Assembly (NCBI RefSeq): GCF_007860075.1
Contig: NZ_SJPP01000001.1
Span: 2,825,490-2,889,489 of the forward strand
Source: Symmachiella macrocystis
GTDB lineage: Bacteria; Planctomycetota; Planctomycetia; Planctomycetales; Planctomycetaceae
DNA: 64,000 bases
Direction: 5' to 3'
Position numbers and translations under genes: made by a program. Numbering within the stretch: the stretch's first letter is position 1; the number at the start of each line of letters is the position of its first letter. Below, in pieces: positions 44,743-54,293 of this stretch. Below the pieces are notes generated by a model. It saw nothing but the letters and a program-made list of their open reading frames with translations, was not told the DNA's origin and did no database searches.

Positions 44743-45552
44743 TTACGATTTTGAAGTCGCAGCGGGACCACGGTAGATGTTGGTGGGTTTTTTGACGTCG
44801 CTCGCCTGGGCCAAGGGGAATTTCAAGGTAAACGTCGTCCCTTTGCCGACAGCCGAATCGACTCGCAAGCGGCCGTTGTGTGCCTCGATGACGTCGCGAG
44901 CCAGCGCCAAGCCCAATCCCGTGCCGCCTTGTCCCTGCTCGTCGGCGGTCTTGGTAGTATAAAACTGGTCGAAGATCTTTCGCAGCTGATCGGCGGGGAT
45001 TCCCTGTCCCGAGTCGCGGATCGAGATTTCGGCACAATTTGACTCCGGATTCGCCCGGATACCAATATCCAAACGTCCTCCGCCGTCCATCGCTTGGCGG
45101 GCATTGATGATCATGTTCAACAAGACTTGCTGAATCTGGCTGGCATTCACTTCGGCGACCGGTTGGCCTTCGACATGCGTCTGCATGCGTACGCGATGAT
45201 TCTGCAGGTCTTTTTCCACCAACACCAACACATCTTGTACGAGTTCTACAAGATCCATCGCTTCCCGGCGATCACTGCCGTTGCGAGCGTAGGAGAGCAT
45301 GCCGGTCGTGATTTTGCTGGCGCGCTGCCCGGCAGCCAGAATCTTGTTGAATGCTTTCTCGCGTGTCTCTTCGTTCTTATGCCGCAAGCCCATTTTGGCG
45401 TAATTGATGACGGTGGTGAGAATGTTGTTGAATTCATGCGTCACCGAAGAGGCGAGTGCGCCGACGGAACTCATCTTTTGCGCTTGCATCAATTCTTCGC
45501 GGAGAGCTTTGATTTCAGCAAGGTGTTTTTGGCAATCGTGTTGGTCCGTCAT
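44743..45552 (-). CDS. Sensor histidine kinase without an obvious sensor domain
   Basis: From ATG 45552 the protein has 269 residues. A short coiled-coil (LAEIKALREELMQAQKMSSV) leads into an H-box of the HEFNN type (SSVTHEFNNILTTVINYAKM), followed by the ATPase domain with N-box LLNMIINARQAM, DSGQGIPADQL and GGTGLGLALARDVI. No membrane helix, PAS or GAF domain is present, so the input probably comes from a partner. No response regulator is encoded next to it. The gene is alone on this strand, after a long upstream gap. Confidence 0.9.
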   Translation of the reverse strand: MTDQHDCQKHLAEIKALREELMQAQKMSSVGALASSVTHEFNNILTTVINYAKMGLRHKNEETREKAFNKILAAGQRASKITTGMLSYARNGSDRREAMDLVELVQDVLVLVEKDLQNHRVRMQTHVEGQPVAEVNASQIQQVLLNMIINARQAMDGGGRLDIGIRANPESNCAEISIRDSGQGIPADQLRKIFDQFYTTKTADEQGQGGTGLGLALARDVIEAHNGRLRVDSAVGKGTTFTLKFPLAQASDVKKPTNIYRGPAATSKS

Positions 45553-46162
45553 GGAAGATTCCCACCGATCATTTTTCTGGGTTTCAGAACGTTCCGTGTA
45601 GACACGTGCGTCGCGGTCGTGTCGTAGGTTTCGTTTGGATAACACTAATCGTATCGGTGCTGCTCGAGTCGTAACTGTAGAAGACCACAGCTAACCCGCA
45701 CCCTTCGCCTAAAACCTCCCCAGCGATGACCCGGATGTACGGGAGAGTCAAATTGGCGACTTTGCCACAGGTTCTCCGGTTCTGAATGCCTTCCAGCACA
45801 TCGAAGTGGAGCAATTTCCAGACGACGATGAGCATGTGATAGAGTGGGTTGTTTGCTGTAAGTCTTTTTTGGGTAGTTGTTTAAGTGTGATGTATTGTGC
45901 CGGGAAGGCAGCGCGGCAACTCGCTGGTTTCGCAGTCGTCGAGGGTGGACGACGGACCGGTTGAAACTTGATGCGTCGCGCTGGCGGGGTTGGATTTACC
46001 GTTGCATATTCCCTCAGCATTGATAGAGTTAAAGCAATTCTTCGACCCCGAATTTTACCGGGGCCGGAACTTCACTTCCAAATGCTGGAAACGGGCTGCC
46101 TGACCCCGCAACTTGGGCACCCGTCCTCACTATGCTGTTACGGGAAAACTAGGAATTATTGG
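45553..46162. other. 610-base intergenic region upstream of rpsO
   Basis: This stretch lies between two divergent genes (histidine kinase and rpsO). Overlapping short frames in it have no family match or ribosome binding site. The part just before rpsO is likely its leader: GACCCCGAATTTTACCGGGG at about 46042-46061 forms a CCCCG/CGGGG hairpin, which might take part in control of rpsO-pnp; this is a guess from structure only. Confidence 0.4.
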
Positions 46163-46432
46163 ATGTCGATTACCAAGGATCGTAAGTCGGAATTGATTAA
46201 AGAGTACGCTCGTTCAGACGGAGATACCGGTTCGCCGGAAGTACAAATCGCCGTATTGACCGAACGGATCAATGAGTTGACCTCGCACTTGCGGACGCAT
46301 CCCAAGGATCACGCCAGTCGGCGCGGTTTGTTGATGCTAGTCAGCCGTCGACGGGGACTGTTGGATTACCTCAAAGGGAAGAATCAGCAGAAATACGTCG
46401 ACATCATCGGGAAATTGTCGATTCGTAAATAA
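46163..46432 (+). CDS. rpsO: 30S ribosomal protein S15
   Basis: An 89-residue protein, exactly the usual length. [60 protein letters not shown] and [17 protein letters not shown] are the typical S15 blocks. ATG 46163 follows AGGA. S15 binds the central domain of 16S rRNA early in small-subunit assembly. The gene is followed by pnp, the classic rpsO-pnp arrangement, with a 326-base spacer. Confidence 0.97.
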   Translation: MSITKDRKSELIKEYARSDGDTGSPEVQIAVLTERINELTSHLRTHPKDHASRRGLLMLVSRRRGLLDYLKGKNQQKYVDIIGKLSIRK

Positions 46433-46758
46433 AGGTTCCGTCCGGAACGCCGCGCGGTTTCCGGCTGCGCGGAACCATGATCCGGCGGCAATGCTGTTTG
46501 AGATAGGCGAGTTCCAGTTATCAAAACTGGAGTGCACTCGTCTCCGCCGTTTGGTTGCCCATGCGATTCGACGCTTGGCAGCCATACGCGAAATACACCC
46601 ACCCCAATGTATTGCGAGCCACGCGGTATCAATTGGGTTGGTCAGGAAGAGATGTGTTGGCTTTTGTGTTGGATTACCGGTGCAACCCGTCAAAAGTGGT
46701 TGCATCAGCGGAAATTTGTGTCGTTAGGTACCGGCTGGGCCGGGTGAGGTGAATAGCA
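46433..46758 (+). other. rpsO-pnp spacer with hairpins
   Basis: No gene is seen in these 326 bases. GGTTCCG (46434-46440) pairs with CGGAACC (46470-46476), enclosing further GC-rich pairing, directly after the rpsO stop; no T-run follows. TGCAACC (46681-46687) pairs with GGTTGCA (46698-46704), about 55 bases before the pnp start. In other bacteria a hairpin in this spacer is cut by RNase III and mediates autocontrol by PNPase; a similar role here is an inference. Confidence 0.5.
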
Positions 46759-48885
46759 GTGAAAGTTGTCGTCGAACGCGAATTTGCAGGCAGAAAACTC
46801 AGTATCACAACTGGCGAAATTGCCAAGCAGGCTGACGGTTGTGTGTTGGTGCAATATGGAGAGACGGTCGTCCTTGTGGCCGCCCAATCCGGTCCCCCAC
46901 GACCGGGAATCGACTTTTTCCCGTTGACTTGCGATTACCGTGAGCGCATGGCGGCAGCCGGTAAATTCCCCGGCGGGTTCCTCAAGCGCGAAGGACGGCC
47001 CACGACACGGGAAATCCTCACCAGCCGCTTGATCGACCGTCCGATTCGCCCCTTGTTCCCCAAAGGGTACCACGAAGAAGTACAAGTCATGGCCAACGTC
47101 TTGGCGTTCGACCATGAAAACGACCCGGACATCCTGGCCATGCTGGGTGCCAGTGCCGCGTTGTGCATCGCTCCGGTGCCCTTCCAAGGGCCGATTGCTG
47201 CCGTCCGCGTCGCCCACGTCGATGGCGAATTCGCCGTCCTGCCGACGCAGGAGCAACTGGATATTAGCGACCTGGACTTGATCGTTTCCGGCTCGAAAGA
47301 CTCGGTGTTGATGATCGAAGGGTTTGCTGCCCAGATGGACGAAGAGCGCATGTCCGAAGCGATCCTGTTTGCTCACAAGCACATCAAAACGCTGTGCGAA
47401 ATTCAACTCGAACTCATCGAAAAGGTTGGGAATTCGCCAGTCGAATACGAGGCTCCGCCCGCAAATCCCTTCGATGCTATCGTCACCGAAAAAGCGCTGG
47501 ATAAAATCCGGGCCGCTAAGGAAGTCTCGGGCAAACACGCCCAAGCCGACGCCACGAAGGCTGTTCGCGACGAACTGATGGAAGAGTTCTTCCCCGAAGG
47601 TGTCGAAGCGACTGCCGACGGCGCGACGATCGGCGATTTGAAAAAGGCGTTCCACGACGTCGAAGCCCGGGCGATTCGGGAAATGACGCTTGGCGGCAAA
47701 CGGCTCGATGGTCGTGGACCGACCGACTTGCGTGCCGTATCTTGCGAAGTAGAGATCCTGCCCCGCGTCCACGGTTCGGCCCTGTTTACTCGTGGCGAAA
47801 CCCAATCGGTCTCCACGGTTACCTTGGGAACGACGCGTGATGAACAACGGGTCGATGGATTGTTTGACGACTACGGCAAACGGTTCATGCTCGATTACAA
47901 TTTCCCGTCGTATTCGGTCGGTGAGTGCCGCCCGATTCGCGGACCCGGACGCCGGGAAATCGGACATGGTGCCTTGGCCGAACGATCGGTCAAACCGGTG
48001 TTGCCCAGTTCCGAAAACTTCCCCTATACCATGCGGGTGATTTCCGACATCACCGAGTCCAACGGGAGTAGCTCGATGGCGACGGTTTGTGCCGCCACAT
48101 TGAGCCTGATGGACGCCGGTGTGCCGATCAGCCAACCGGTGGCCGGAATTTCCATTGGTTTGGTCAAAGAGGGTGACGAATACGTCATTCTGACCGACAT
48201 CATTGGGAACGAAGACCACTTCGGCGATATGGACTTCAAAATTGCTGGAACCCAAAAAGGGATCACCGGTATCCAATTGGACCTCAAGATCGACGGGATC
48301 AGCGAAAAAATCATTCGCGAAACGTTGGATCAAGCCAAAGTCGCACGATTGGATTTGCTGCGATCGATCCTGAGTGCGATTCGCCGTCCGCGGGAAGCGA
48401 TCTCAAGCTTCGCGCCGCAATTGCTGCAAACCTCGATCGACCCGTCCAAGATCGGGTTGTTGATCGGACCAGGCGGCAAGACGATTCGTGCCATTCAAGA
48501 GGAAACTGGCACGACCTTGGATGTGGGTGAAGACGGCACGGTCACTATCGCCGGTGCCGGCGGATCACAAGTCGAGGACGCCCTGGCGCGTATCGAAGCT
48601 TTGACCGAAGAGATCAAGGTCGGCAAGATCTATAGCGGAACCGTCAGCTCCGTGAAGGACTTCGGCGCATTTGTCGAAATCGCTCCCGGAAAAGATGGCC
48701 TTTGCCACATCAGCGAACTATCCGATGGTTATGTGAAATCGGTTGGCGAGGTGTGCAAAGAAGGGGACAAGATGCACGTGAAGGTCATTGCCGTTGACGA
48801 CCAAAACCGTGTCAAACTCTCTCGCAAAGCTGCCATGGTCGAAATGGGTGAATCCGACGAAAAGGCCGAATCGGACGAGTCCTAA
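46759..48885 (+). CDS. pnp: Polyribonucleotide nucleotidyltransferase (PNPase)
   Basis: A 708-residue protein with the standard order: two RNase PH domains (first RPPRPGID-like GPPRPGIDFFPLTCDYRERM, LTSRLIDRPIRPLFPKGYHE; second LDGRGPTDLRAVSCEVEILP, GRREIGHGALAERSVKPVLP and SNGSSSMATVCAATLSLMDA), then a KH domain (KIGLLIGPGGKTIRAIQEET) and an S1 domain (KIYSGTVSSVKDFGAFVEIA). It degrades RNA phosphorolytically from the 3' end. Start is GTG with GAGGTGAA upstream. A strong terminator follows. Confidence 0.97.
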   Translation: MKVVVEREFAGRKLSITTGEIAKQADGCVLVQYGETVVLVAAQSGPPRPGIDFFPLTCDYRERMAAAGKFPGGFLKREGRPTTREILTSRLIDRPIRPLFPKGYHEEVQVMANVLAFDHENDPDILAMLGASAALCIAPVPFQGPIAAVRVAHVDGEFAVLPTQEQLDISDLDLIVSGSKDSVLMIEGFAAQMDEERMSEAILFAHKHIKTLCEIQLELIEKVGNSPVEYEAPPANPFDAIVTEKALDKIRAAKEVSGKHAQADATKAVRDELMEEFFPEGVEATADGATIGDLKKAFHDVEARAIREMTLGGKRLDGRGPTDLRAVSCEVEILPRVHGSALFTRGETQSVSTVTLGTTRDEQRVDGLFDDYGKRFMLDYNFPSYSVGECRPIRGPGRREIGHGALAERSVKPVLPSSENFPYTMRVISDITESNGSSSMATVCAATLSLMDAGVPISQPVAGISIGLVKEGDEYVILTDIIGNEDHFGDMDFKIAGTQKGITGIQLDLKIDGISEKIIRETLDQAKVARLDLLRSILSAIRRPREAISSFAPQLLQTSIDPSKIGLLIGPGGKTIRAIQEETGTTLDVGEDGTVTIAGAGGSQVEDALARIEALTEEIKVGKIYSGTVSSVKDFGAFVEIAPGKDGLCHISELSDGYVKSVGEVCKEGDKMHVKVIAVDDQNRVKLSRKAAMVEMGESDEKAESDES

Positions 48886-48916
48886 CTTTGCGTCGTGATA
48901 GATAGTTAAGAATTTC

Positions 48917-48954
48917 ACGAGGCTGCGACTCGCATCGCAGCCTCGTTTCCTTTT
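48917..48954 (+). terminator. Intrinsic terminator of pnp
   Basis: ACGAGGCTGCGA (48917-48928) and TCGCAGCCTCGT (48935-48946) form a perfect 12-bp GC-rich stem with a 6-base loop, followed by TTCCTTTT. It lies about 30 bases after the pnp stop. Confidence 0.9.
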
Positions 48955-48984
48955 GCGCGTTCCAGCGGAAAGTGGGTGATCCGG

Positions 48985-49704
48985 ATGGCCGCCGAATCCA
49001 TGAACGCAGCCGAACAGCAGCGGTTGCTTGACCAATACGAGGAGATCGCTGCGCTCGCCGGCGGATTGGCGCACGAAATCAAAAATCCGCTCTCGACCAT
49101 CTTGCTGAGCCTTGAGTTGTTGCAAGAAGATATCGTGGAAAGCGAAGTCGCCAACGGTCACCGTATGTTGCGGAAAGTGGAGACCGTACAGCGCGAATGC
49201 CAGCACCTGCAGTCCATCTTGGAAGAATTCCTCAATTTTGCCCGCATGGGCGAAATCGACTTGGCCCCGGCTGATTTGAATGAAGTGATCAGCGAATTCG
49301 TTGAATTCTACAAAGCCGAAGCCGCTGAACAAAACGTGGAAATCAGTCCGCACTTTCAAAGCAATATTCCCCACGTCCGCCTCGATCGCGCGCTGTTTCG
49401 GCAAGTCCTGATGAATTTCGCCTTAAACGCGCAACAAGCCATGCCCGAAGGCGGACTGCTGGAATTACAAACCTATGCACGCGACGGAGAAGTGCTGTTG
49501 GATTTGATTGATAACGGCGTTGGCATGAGTCCCGCGACGGTGGAAAAGATGTTTCAAGTGTTCTACTCCACCAAATCCGGCGGCAGCGGACTGGGACTGC
49601 CCACCGCCCGCAAGATTGTTCAAGCTCACCGCGGCCGCATAGCCGTCGATAGCGAACCGGGGCGCGGGACACGTTTCACAATCGCTTTGCCCGCCGCGGA
49701 TTGA
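48985..49704 (+). CDS. NtrB-like sensor histidine kinase
   Basis: From ATG 48985 the protein has 239 residues (a GTG nine bases upstream is also possible). It is a minimal kinase: H-box LAGGLAHEIKNPLSTILLSL, dimerisation helix with QRECQHLQSILEEFLNFARM, N-box LMNFALNAQQAM, DNGVGMSPATV and SGLGLPTARKIV. No sensor or membrane domain is visible. The next gene, 123 bases downstream, is an NtrC-type regulator, so they form a two-component pair acting through sigma-54. Confidence 0.93.
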   Translation: MAAESMNAAEQQRLLDQYEEIAALAGGLAHEIKNPLSTILLSLELLQEDIVESEVANGHRMLRKVETVQRECQHLQSILEEFLNFARMGEIDLAPADLNEVISEFVEFYKAEAAEQNVEISPHFQSNIPHVRLDRALFRQVLMNFALNAQQAMPEGGLLELQTYARDGEVLLDLIDNGVGMSPATVEKMFQVFYSTKSGGSGLGLPTARKIVQAHRGRIAVDSEPGRGTRFTIALPAAD

Positions 49705-49827
49705 TCATTTCCATCGGAACGTCTACTCTTAGCTTTCATGTTGAAACACGTCAGGCCCGCGATTTCGACGTCAGAAGACGATCTAGACACGCCCGGCGCC
49801 ATACCCCCATTAAAAAGCTGACTGTCC

Positions 49828-51240
49828 ATGGCGGACTCCCAAGACAATTCCATCGACCTTTCGGCGATTCAGATCCACGTGCTGATTATCGACGACGATG
49901 AACCGCACGCGCAGGCGGTCGCCGAAAGTTTAGAACGGGTCGACTACGATTGCACCGTCGCTGCTTCGGGCGTACGGGGAGCTGCCCTGATTGAGAGTGA
50001 TACATTCGATGTCGTCGTCACCGACCTCAAGATGGACGACATGGACGGGTTAGCGATTCTGGCCAAAGCCAAGGAGGAACTCCCCGACGCTGAGGTGATC
50101 CTGCTCACTGGCCACGGTTCGATCAACTCCGCCGTCACGGCCATGCAACACGGAGCCTATACGTACCTCACCAAACCGCTCGACATTTCTGAACTGCGAG
50201 CGGCAGTCGAAAAGGCTTCGTCACGCCTCAAATTGGCCCGCTACAATACGCAGCTCAAACGACAACTCGACGAAAAATTCGGCTTCGAAGGGGTGGTCGG
50301 CAACACGCCGCAAATGCTGAAGATCATCACGCAACTGCAGCAACTCGCCCCGACCGATAGTTCGGTGTTGATCTTGGGAGAAAATGGAACCGGCAAGGAA
50401 CTGGTGGCCAAGGCGATTCACCAAAACAGTCGCCGCAAAAACAAGCCGTTCGTACCGCTGAATATCTCGGCACTGTCCGAAGGTATTCTCGAAAGCGAAT
50501 TGTTTGGCCATGAAAAAGGCTCGTTCACCGGTGCGGAACGGCGGCGGATCGGACAATTTGAATACGCCAACGGCGGAACTCTGTTTCTCGACGAAGTCGG
50601 CGAAATGCCCATGTCGACTCAGATCAAATTGCTCCGCGTCTTAGAGGACGGACAGATCAATCGCGTCGGCGCCAACGAGCCAATTAAAGTGAACGTCCGT
50701 TTGGTGGCCGCCACCAATGCCGATTTGGCGCAGATGGTCGAAGATAAAAAGTTTCGCAAGGACCTGTACTATCGCCTGGATGTGGTCAAAATCAATCTGC
50801 CGCCGCTACGGGAACGCCGGGGAGACATCCCGTTATTGATCGAGCATTTCATCAAAGAGATGACGGCACGACATGGGCGCGAGGTCGAACATATGTCCAA
50901 ATCGGCCCGACAAGCGCTGATGGCCTATGACTGGCCGGGCAATATCCGCCAATTGCGAAATGTCATCGAACGGATGGTGGTCGTCGATATGGATGGATTG
51001 TTGGATGTCGACGATTTGCCCGAAGAGATTGCGCCCCCGCCGCGTGCGGGTGATGAGCCGATTCTAGGATTCGATGGCCACGATGCTCTGGTAGGCAAGT
51101 CGCTCTCAGACATCGAGCGGTATTACATCGAAAAGACCCTCTTGTTGACCGAGGGCAAACGTGAGGAAGCAGCCCGCATCCTGGGGATCGGTGAGCGGAC
51201 GCTCTACCGCAAAATCAAGGAATTCGGGCTGAATCAGTAG
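49828..51240 (+). CDS. NtrC-family sigma-54-dependent response regulator
   Basis: A 470-residue protein with receiver ([13 protein letters not shown], phosphorylated Asp in [13 protein letters not shown], Lys in YLTKPLD), AAA+ domain (Walker [15 protein letters not shown]; sigma-54 contact [18 protein letters not shown], a GSFTGA variant of GAFTGA; Walker [32 protein letters not shown]) and a Fis-type DNA-binding C-terminus ([20 protein letters not shown]). It activates sigma-54 promoters when its partner kinase phosphorylates it. Target genes are not visible from the sequence. Confidence 0.95.
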   Translation: MADSQDNSIDLSAIQIHVLIIDDDEPHAQAVAESLERVDYDCTVAASGVRGAALIESDTFDVVVTDLKMDDMDGLAILAKAKEELPDAEVILLTGHGSINSAVTAMQHGAYTYLTKPLDISELRAAVEKASSRLKLARYNTQLKRQLDEKFGFEGVVGNTPQMLKIITQLQQLAPTDSSVLILGENGTGKELVAKAIHQNSRRKNKPFVPLNISALSEGILESELFGHEKGSFTGAERRRIGQFEYANGGTLFLDEVGEMPMSTQIKLLRVLEDGQINRVGANEPIKVNVRLVAATNADLAQMVEDKKFRKDLYYRLDVVKINLPPLRERRGDIPLLIEHFIKEMTARHGREVEHMSKSARQALMAYDWPGNIRQLRNVIERMVVVDMDGLLDVDDLPEEIAPPPRAGDEPILGFDGHDALVGKSLSDIERYYIEKTLLLTEGKREEAARILGIGERTLYRKIKEFGLNQ

Positions 51241-51512
51241 CCCGCTGCGCCTGGACAATCTCGCTCTACCGCTCTTTCAGGAATGTTAAGAGCAGTTAAT
51301 TGTAGGGATTGTACTGAATTGGGTGATTCTGCTTGTAATTCCCTCTGCGAGGCTTCAGAATGGGCCAAACACATTTGATGCAATCAAATTGCGCTCCAGC
51401 TACCGACGAAAATCGGCCCAGCTTCAATACAGCGAATTTCCATGCGGGCCACCTTGGATTTTGATTTCGTCCTGCCCACTTAAACCATGGAATGTTGAGG
51501 AGAGATACCCCT

Positions 51513-52220
51513 ATGAAGAGACTTGTAAACGGATTCGCGGTTCTTGCCGTAGTCGCCTTGCTGACGACATCGGCACAGGCTGGAAACGTAACGCCCGATG
51601 TGATTTTTGGCAGCGGTAATCCAAACGGCGGCTGGACGATTAGCCAGTCCAATGGAGTGGAAGTTGGTTTGCGTGGCAAGCAGCGGTTTGGACCTGTGCT
51701 TCCGAACAGCGGAGGCGTTTATCAGGCCACTCCTGGAATTTCTTCCGGAACTGCAGCAACGTGGAATTACGAATTTTCGGCAAATGTCGATTGGGACGGT
51801 ACAAGCGGTTTGACCCTGGCTGACGTGCAGGTGATGCTGGAGATCGACGTCGATCCCTCTGCTGGCGTAAGTTTCTTGGGGCCTTTTGATGTCTTCTCTG
51901 CGTGGACAGATAATGCGGTCGGCACCAACGCCACTGGAAACGGCGGCGGCGTCATCGACAACGCTAATCTGAACCTCTACAACGTCGTGCAGAACTCGCA
52001 AAACCTCGGCTGGGCGCCAATCCCGTTCGATCCTTTTGCCGATGGAATTTACGATTTCCGTCTGTCGGTTCTGGACGCCAATGGAGGATCGCTAGCTCAG
52101 ACGACAGCGCAAGTGGTCGTCACTCCCGAACCGTCCAGCATGGTGCTGCTCGGCATCGGCATGGTCGGATTGGCCGGTTATGGCATGCGTCGTCGTAAGC
52201 AACGTCAAGCGGTTGCTTGA
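51513..52220 (+). CDS. PEP-CTERM sorting-domain protein
   Basis: A 235-residue exported protein. ATG 51513 has GAGGAG upstream. It has a signal peptide (GFAVLAVVALLTTSAQAG), a beta-rich body of low similarity to anything I recognise (FGSGNPNGGWTISQSNGVEV; many Gly, Asn, Asp), and a PEP-CTERM tail: VTPEPSSM, a helix VLLGIGMVGLAGYGM, then RRRKQR. Such proteins are cleaved by exosortase and placed at the cell surface. No exosortase gene is in this window. A terminator follows. Confidence 0.92.
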   Translation: MKRLVNGFAVLAVVALLTTSAQAGNVTPDVIFGSGNPNGGWTISQSNGVEVGLRGKQRFGPVLPNSGGVYQATPGISSGTAATWNYEFSANVDWDGTSGLTLADVQVMLEIDVDPSAGVSFLGPFDVFSAWTDNAVGTNATGNGGGVIDNANLNLYNVVQNSQNLGWAPIPFDPFADGIYDFRLSVLDANGGSLAQTTAQVVVTPEPSSMVLLGIGMVGLAGYGMRRRKQRQAVA

Positions 52221-52253
52221 AACCACCTGACGACAATTTGATATTTGGCATTC

Positions 52254-52286
52254 GGCCGTCCCCGCATCCCGGGGGCGGCTTTTTTG
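52254..52286 (+). terminator. Intrinsic terminator after the PEP-CTERM gene
   Basis: GCCGTCCCCG (52255-52264) pairs with CGGGGGCGGC (52270-52279) with one G-U pair, and is followed by TTTTTTG. It lies about 35 bases after the stop. Confidence 0.85.
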
Positions 52287-52355
52287 TTAGGATGGACGGA
52301 GAGAAGTGGCTGTCTTTTTACCCGCCGTTGGTCATATAGCGCTGGGGGAGTTGTG

Positions 52356-53267
52356 ATGAAACGTTGGTTGGGAATCGTAGTGATCGCGATGGCGATGCAG
52401 AACGGTTGGTCTGTCTCGCTCGCCACAGCGCAATCGCTGACGCTGGAGTATGAAGCCGTCGAGGCATTGCCGAATTTTGACATCGATGGAAAGCCGGCGC
52501 GGATTCATACGCAAGGATTATTCGTCACACAGCGGCACTACTACGTCACTGGTCGTTTGGAAACACCGCCGCGCCGCGCATTGTTGTTGCGATTTGATCG
52601 CAAGGATTTGAAAACAGTCGAATTCGTTGATATAACCCCAAAGCAAAAGAACCCAGCCGATGCATTGCGTTTAGATCATCCCGGCGGCTTCGATTTCGAC
52701 GGTCGGGAGTTTTGGATTCCTATCTCCGCCAGTCGGCCCCAGAGCCGCACTGTAGTACTAAGGTTCCCCCATCAACCGGACAAACGATTATCTGCCACAG
52801 TGAGTAAAGTGGCCTTCACCAGCGATGATCACATCGGGGCCATCGCCTGTGATTCTCTATCCCGCGAATTGTACGGAGCCAATTGGGATACGAAGCTCGT
52901 CTATCGTTGGCGAATGGATGGTAGGGTGGTGGAAACCATTCCCCGCCAGGAATTAGTCAGCGACGATAAAACTTGGGCCATGGCAGTCCAAGACTGGAAG
53001 GGACTCGACAACCATCAAATCCTTGCCGGTGGGATCGACAAAAATCGCGACCGCGATCCGGCAATATCCCCCGCGGTGGTGGCTATCTTGGATATCCCCA
53101 AGCGAACAATGATCGCCTCTGCCCGCCTGCCCCGTCCTGAGGGGACCGAACTGACCCTCACCCGTGAGGGGTTGGCCATAAGGGGCGACCAGCTTTTCTT
53201 CCTGCCCGGCGATTTGGGACAGCACGCTCGCGTTTTTCGCTATCAGTGGAAGATTATGGCGGAATGA
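52356..53267 (+). CDS. Exported beta-propeller-like protein (DUF6454-like)
   Basis: From ATG 52356, with GGGGGAG upstream, the protein has 303 residues. A signal peptide (IVVIAMAMQNGWSVSLATAQ) precedes repeated strands with a rhythm like a propeller: TQGLFVTQRHYYVTGRLE, RALLLRFDRKDLKTVEFVDI, HPGGFDFDGREFWIPISAS, DHIGAIACDSLSRELYGANW and LTREGLAIRGDQLFFLPGDL. I associate this pattern with DUF6454, but cannot verify it. Function unknown; probably periplasmic. Confidence 0.72.
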   Translation: MKRWLGIVVIAMAMQNGWSVSLATAQSLTLEYEAVEALPNFDIDGKPARIHTQGLFVTQRHYYVTGRLETPPRRALLLRFDRKDLKTVEFVDITPKQKNPADALRLDHPGGFDFDGREFWIPISASRPQSRTVVLRFPHQPDKRLSATVSKVAFTSDDHIGAIACDSLSRELYGANWDTKLVYRWRMDGRVVETIPRQELVSDDKTWAMAVQDWKGLDNHQILAGGIDKNRDRDPAISPAVVAILDIPKRTMIASARLPRPEGTELTLTREGLAIRGDQLFFLPGDLGQHARVFRYQWKIMAE

Positions 53268-53417
53268 AGTCGTGATCCCTTCACATGGGAATTTGCAGCG
53301 ATTGCAACGGCTTTACCAAAAGCTCCGGATCTGTTGGCGCCGATAACACTTCAAGACACCGGGAGTGCGCGCGTCGACATCACTGGTTAGGACGCGGTTT
53401 CGAGATAAAGGGGGACC

Positions 53418-54266
53418 ATGGCCGATTTCTCATCGACCAACGTTGAGGCTATTGTCAGCATTTGCAGCGAAAACAGTGCCGCAATTGCCGAGTCGCTCAA
53501 TCAATGCTTTGACAGCCAGCAGACATTAACTGTCGGCGAGCCAGCGGATTGGATGAGCGACTATGCCCCCTCCGAACTTGCCGGACCGGGATTGCTGGTT
53601 TGTTGCCGCGTGGGCGATGAATCGTTGGTGTGCGCCATTCCCGCATCTCTGCCGCTTCCCGAGTGGTACACCGAACCTGGAGACAGCCAGAGCGCGCGGT
53701 TGGATACATTGGCCATGGAATGGTCGATGAATCTGCTGCCGCCCGATATTGAATGCGAAGAATTCACAACGACTGCGCATGCAAATCTACTCACGGCCAT
53801 GGCGCAGCCCGGCTCAGAGACTTCCGCGACGATATTGCCGGTCACTGTCGATGAGGACCAAAGTGGTTTATGGATCGTATGGCCGCTTCCCGCCGCTGCC
53901 ACTGCATCGGCCAGTGCCGAACCAGCCAATGAGAAAGTAGCTGAGACCGCTGTCGAGGCACCCGTCGCTGCGGCCGCCAGTTCACCCAAGGCGCCGCCGC
54001 CGGTCGATCCGTTGGCACGCATTCGTGGCATCAATGTTCCCGTGATTGTGAAACTGGCTGAGCGACGAATTGAAATCGACGAGCTATTGCATCTCTGTCC
54101 CGGAACCATCGTCTCGTTCGACAAGCCGTGCGAGGATCTGCTGGAACTGATGGTGAGCAACCAGATGTATGCCCGTGGTGAAGCGGTCAAAATCGGTGAG
54201 AAATTTGGGATCAAGATCAGCGAAGTCGGCTACGTCCCCCGCCGAGAACCACGGATTATTTCCTAA
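53418..54266 (+). CDS. FliN/SpoA-domain protein with an unknown N-terminal domain
   Basis: A 282-residue protein; ATG 53418 has AAGGGGGACC upstream. The last 80 residues are a SpoA/FliN domain: ARIRGINVPVIVKLAERRIE, LLHLCPGTIVSFDKPCEDLL, ELMVSNQMYARGEAVKIGEK, FGIKISEVGYV. Before it is an Ala/Pro/Glu linker (about 165-195) and an N-terminal 160 residues with no motif I know. FliN forms the flagellar motor switch ring; no other flagellar gene is near, so this is an orphan switch component or a SpoA protein with another role. Confidence 0.85.
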   Translation: MADFSSTNVEAIVSICSENSAAIAESLNQCFDSQQTLTVGEPADWMSDYAPSELAGPGLLVCCRVGDESLVCAIPASLPLPEWYTEPGDSQSARLDTLAMEWSMNLLPPDIECEEFTTTAHANLLTAMAQPGSETSATILPVTVDEDQSGLWIVWPLPAAATASASAEPANEKVAETAVEAPVAAAASSPKAPPPVDPLARIRGINVPVIVKLAERRIEIDELLHLCPGTIVSFDKPCEDLLELMVSNQMYARGEAVKIGEKFGIKISEVGYVPRREPRIIS

Positions 54267-54293
54267 CTCCGGCAGGCATTCACTGCAACGCAT

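Noticed and set aside
45584-46020. Two short minus-strand frames in front of rpsO
   Set aside because: Neither has a start signal or a known product; the region is more likely leader and promoter DNA.
49828-51240. A sigma-54 promoter (TGGCAC-N5-TTGCW) for a gene in this window that would be a target of the NtrC-like regulator
   Set aside because: I looked at several TGGCAC occurrences but none had a well-spaced second element; a computed scan would be needed.
51275-51300. GCTCTT...AAGAGC hairpin after the NtrC-like gene as a terminator
   Set aside because: Short AT-rich stem, long loop and no T-run.
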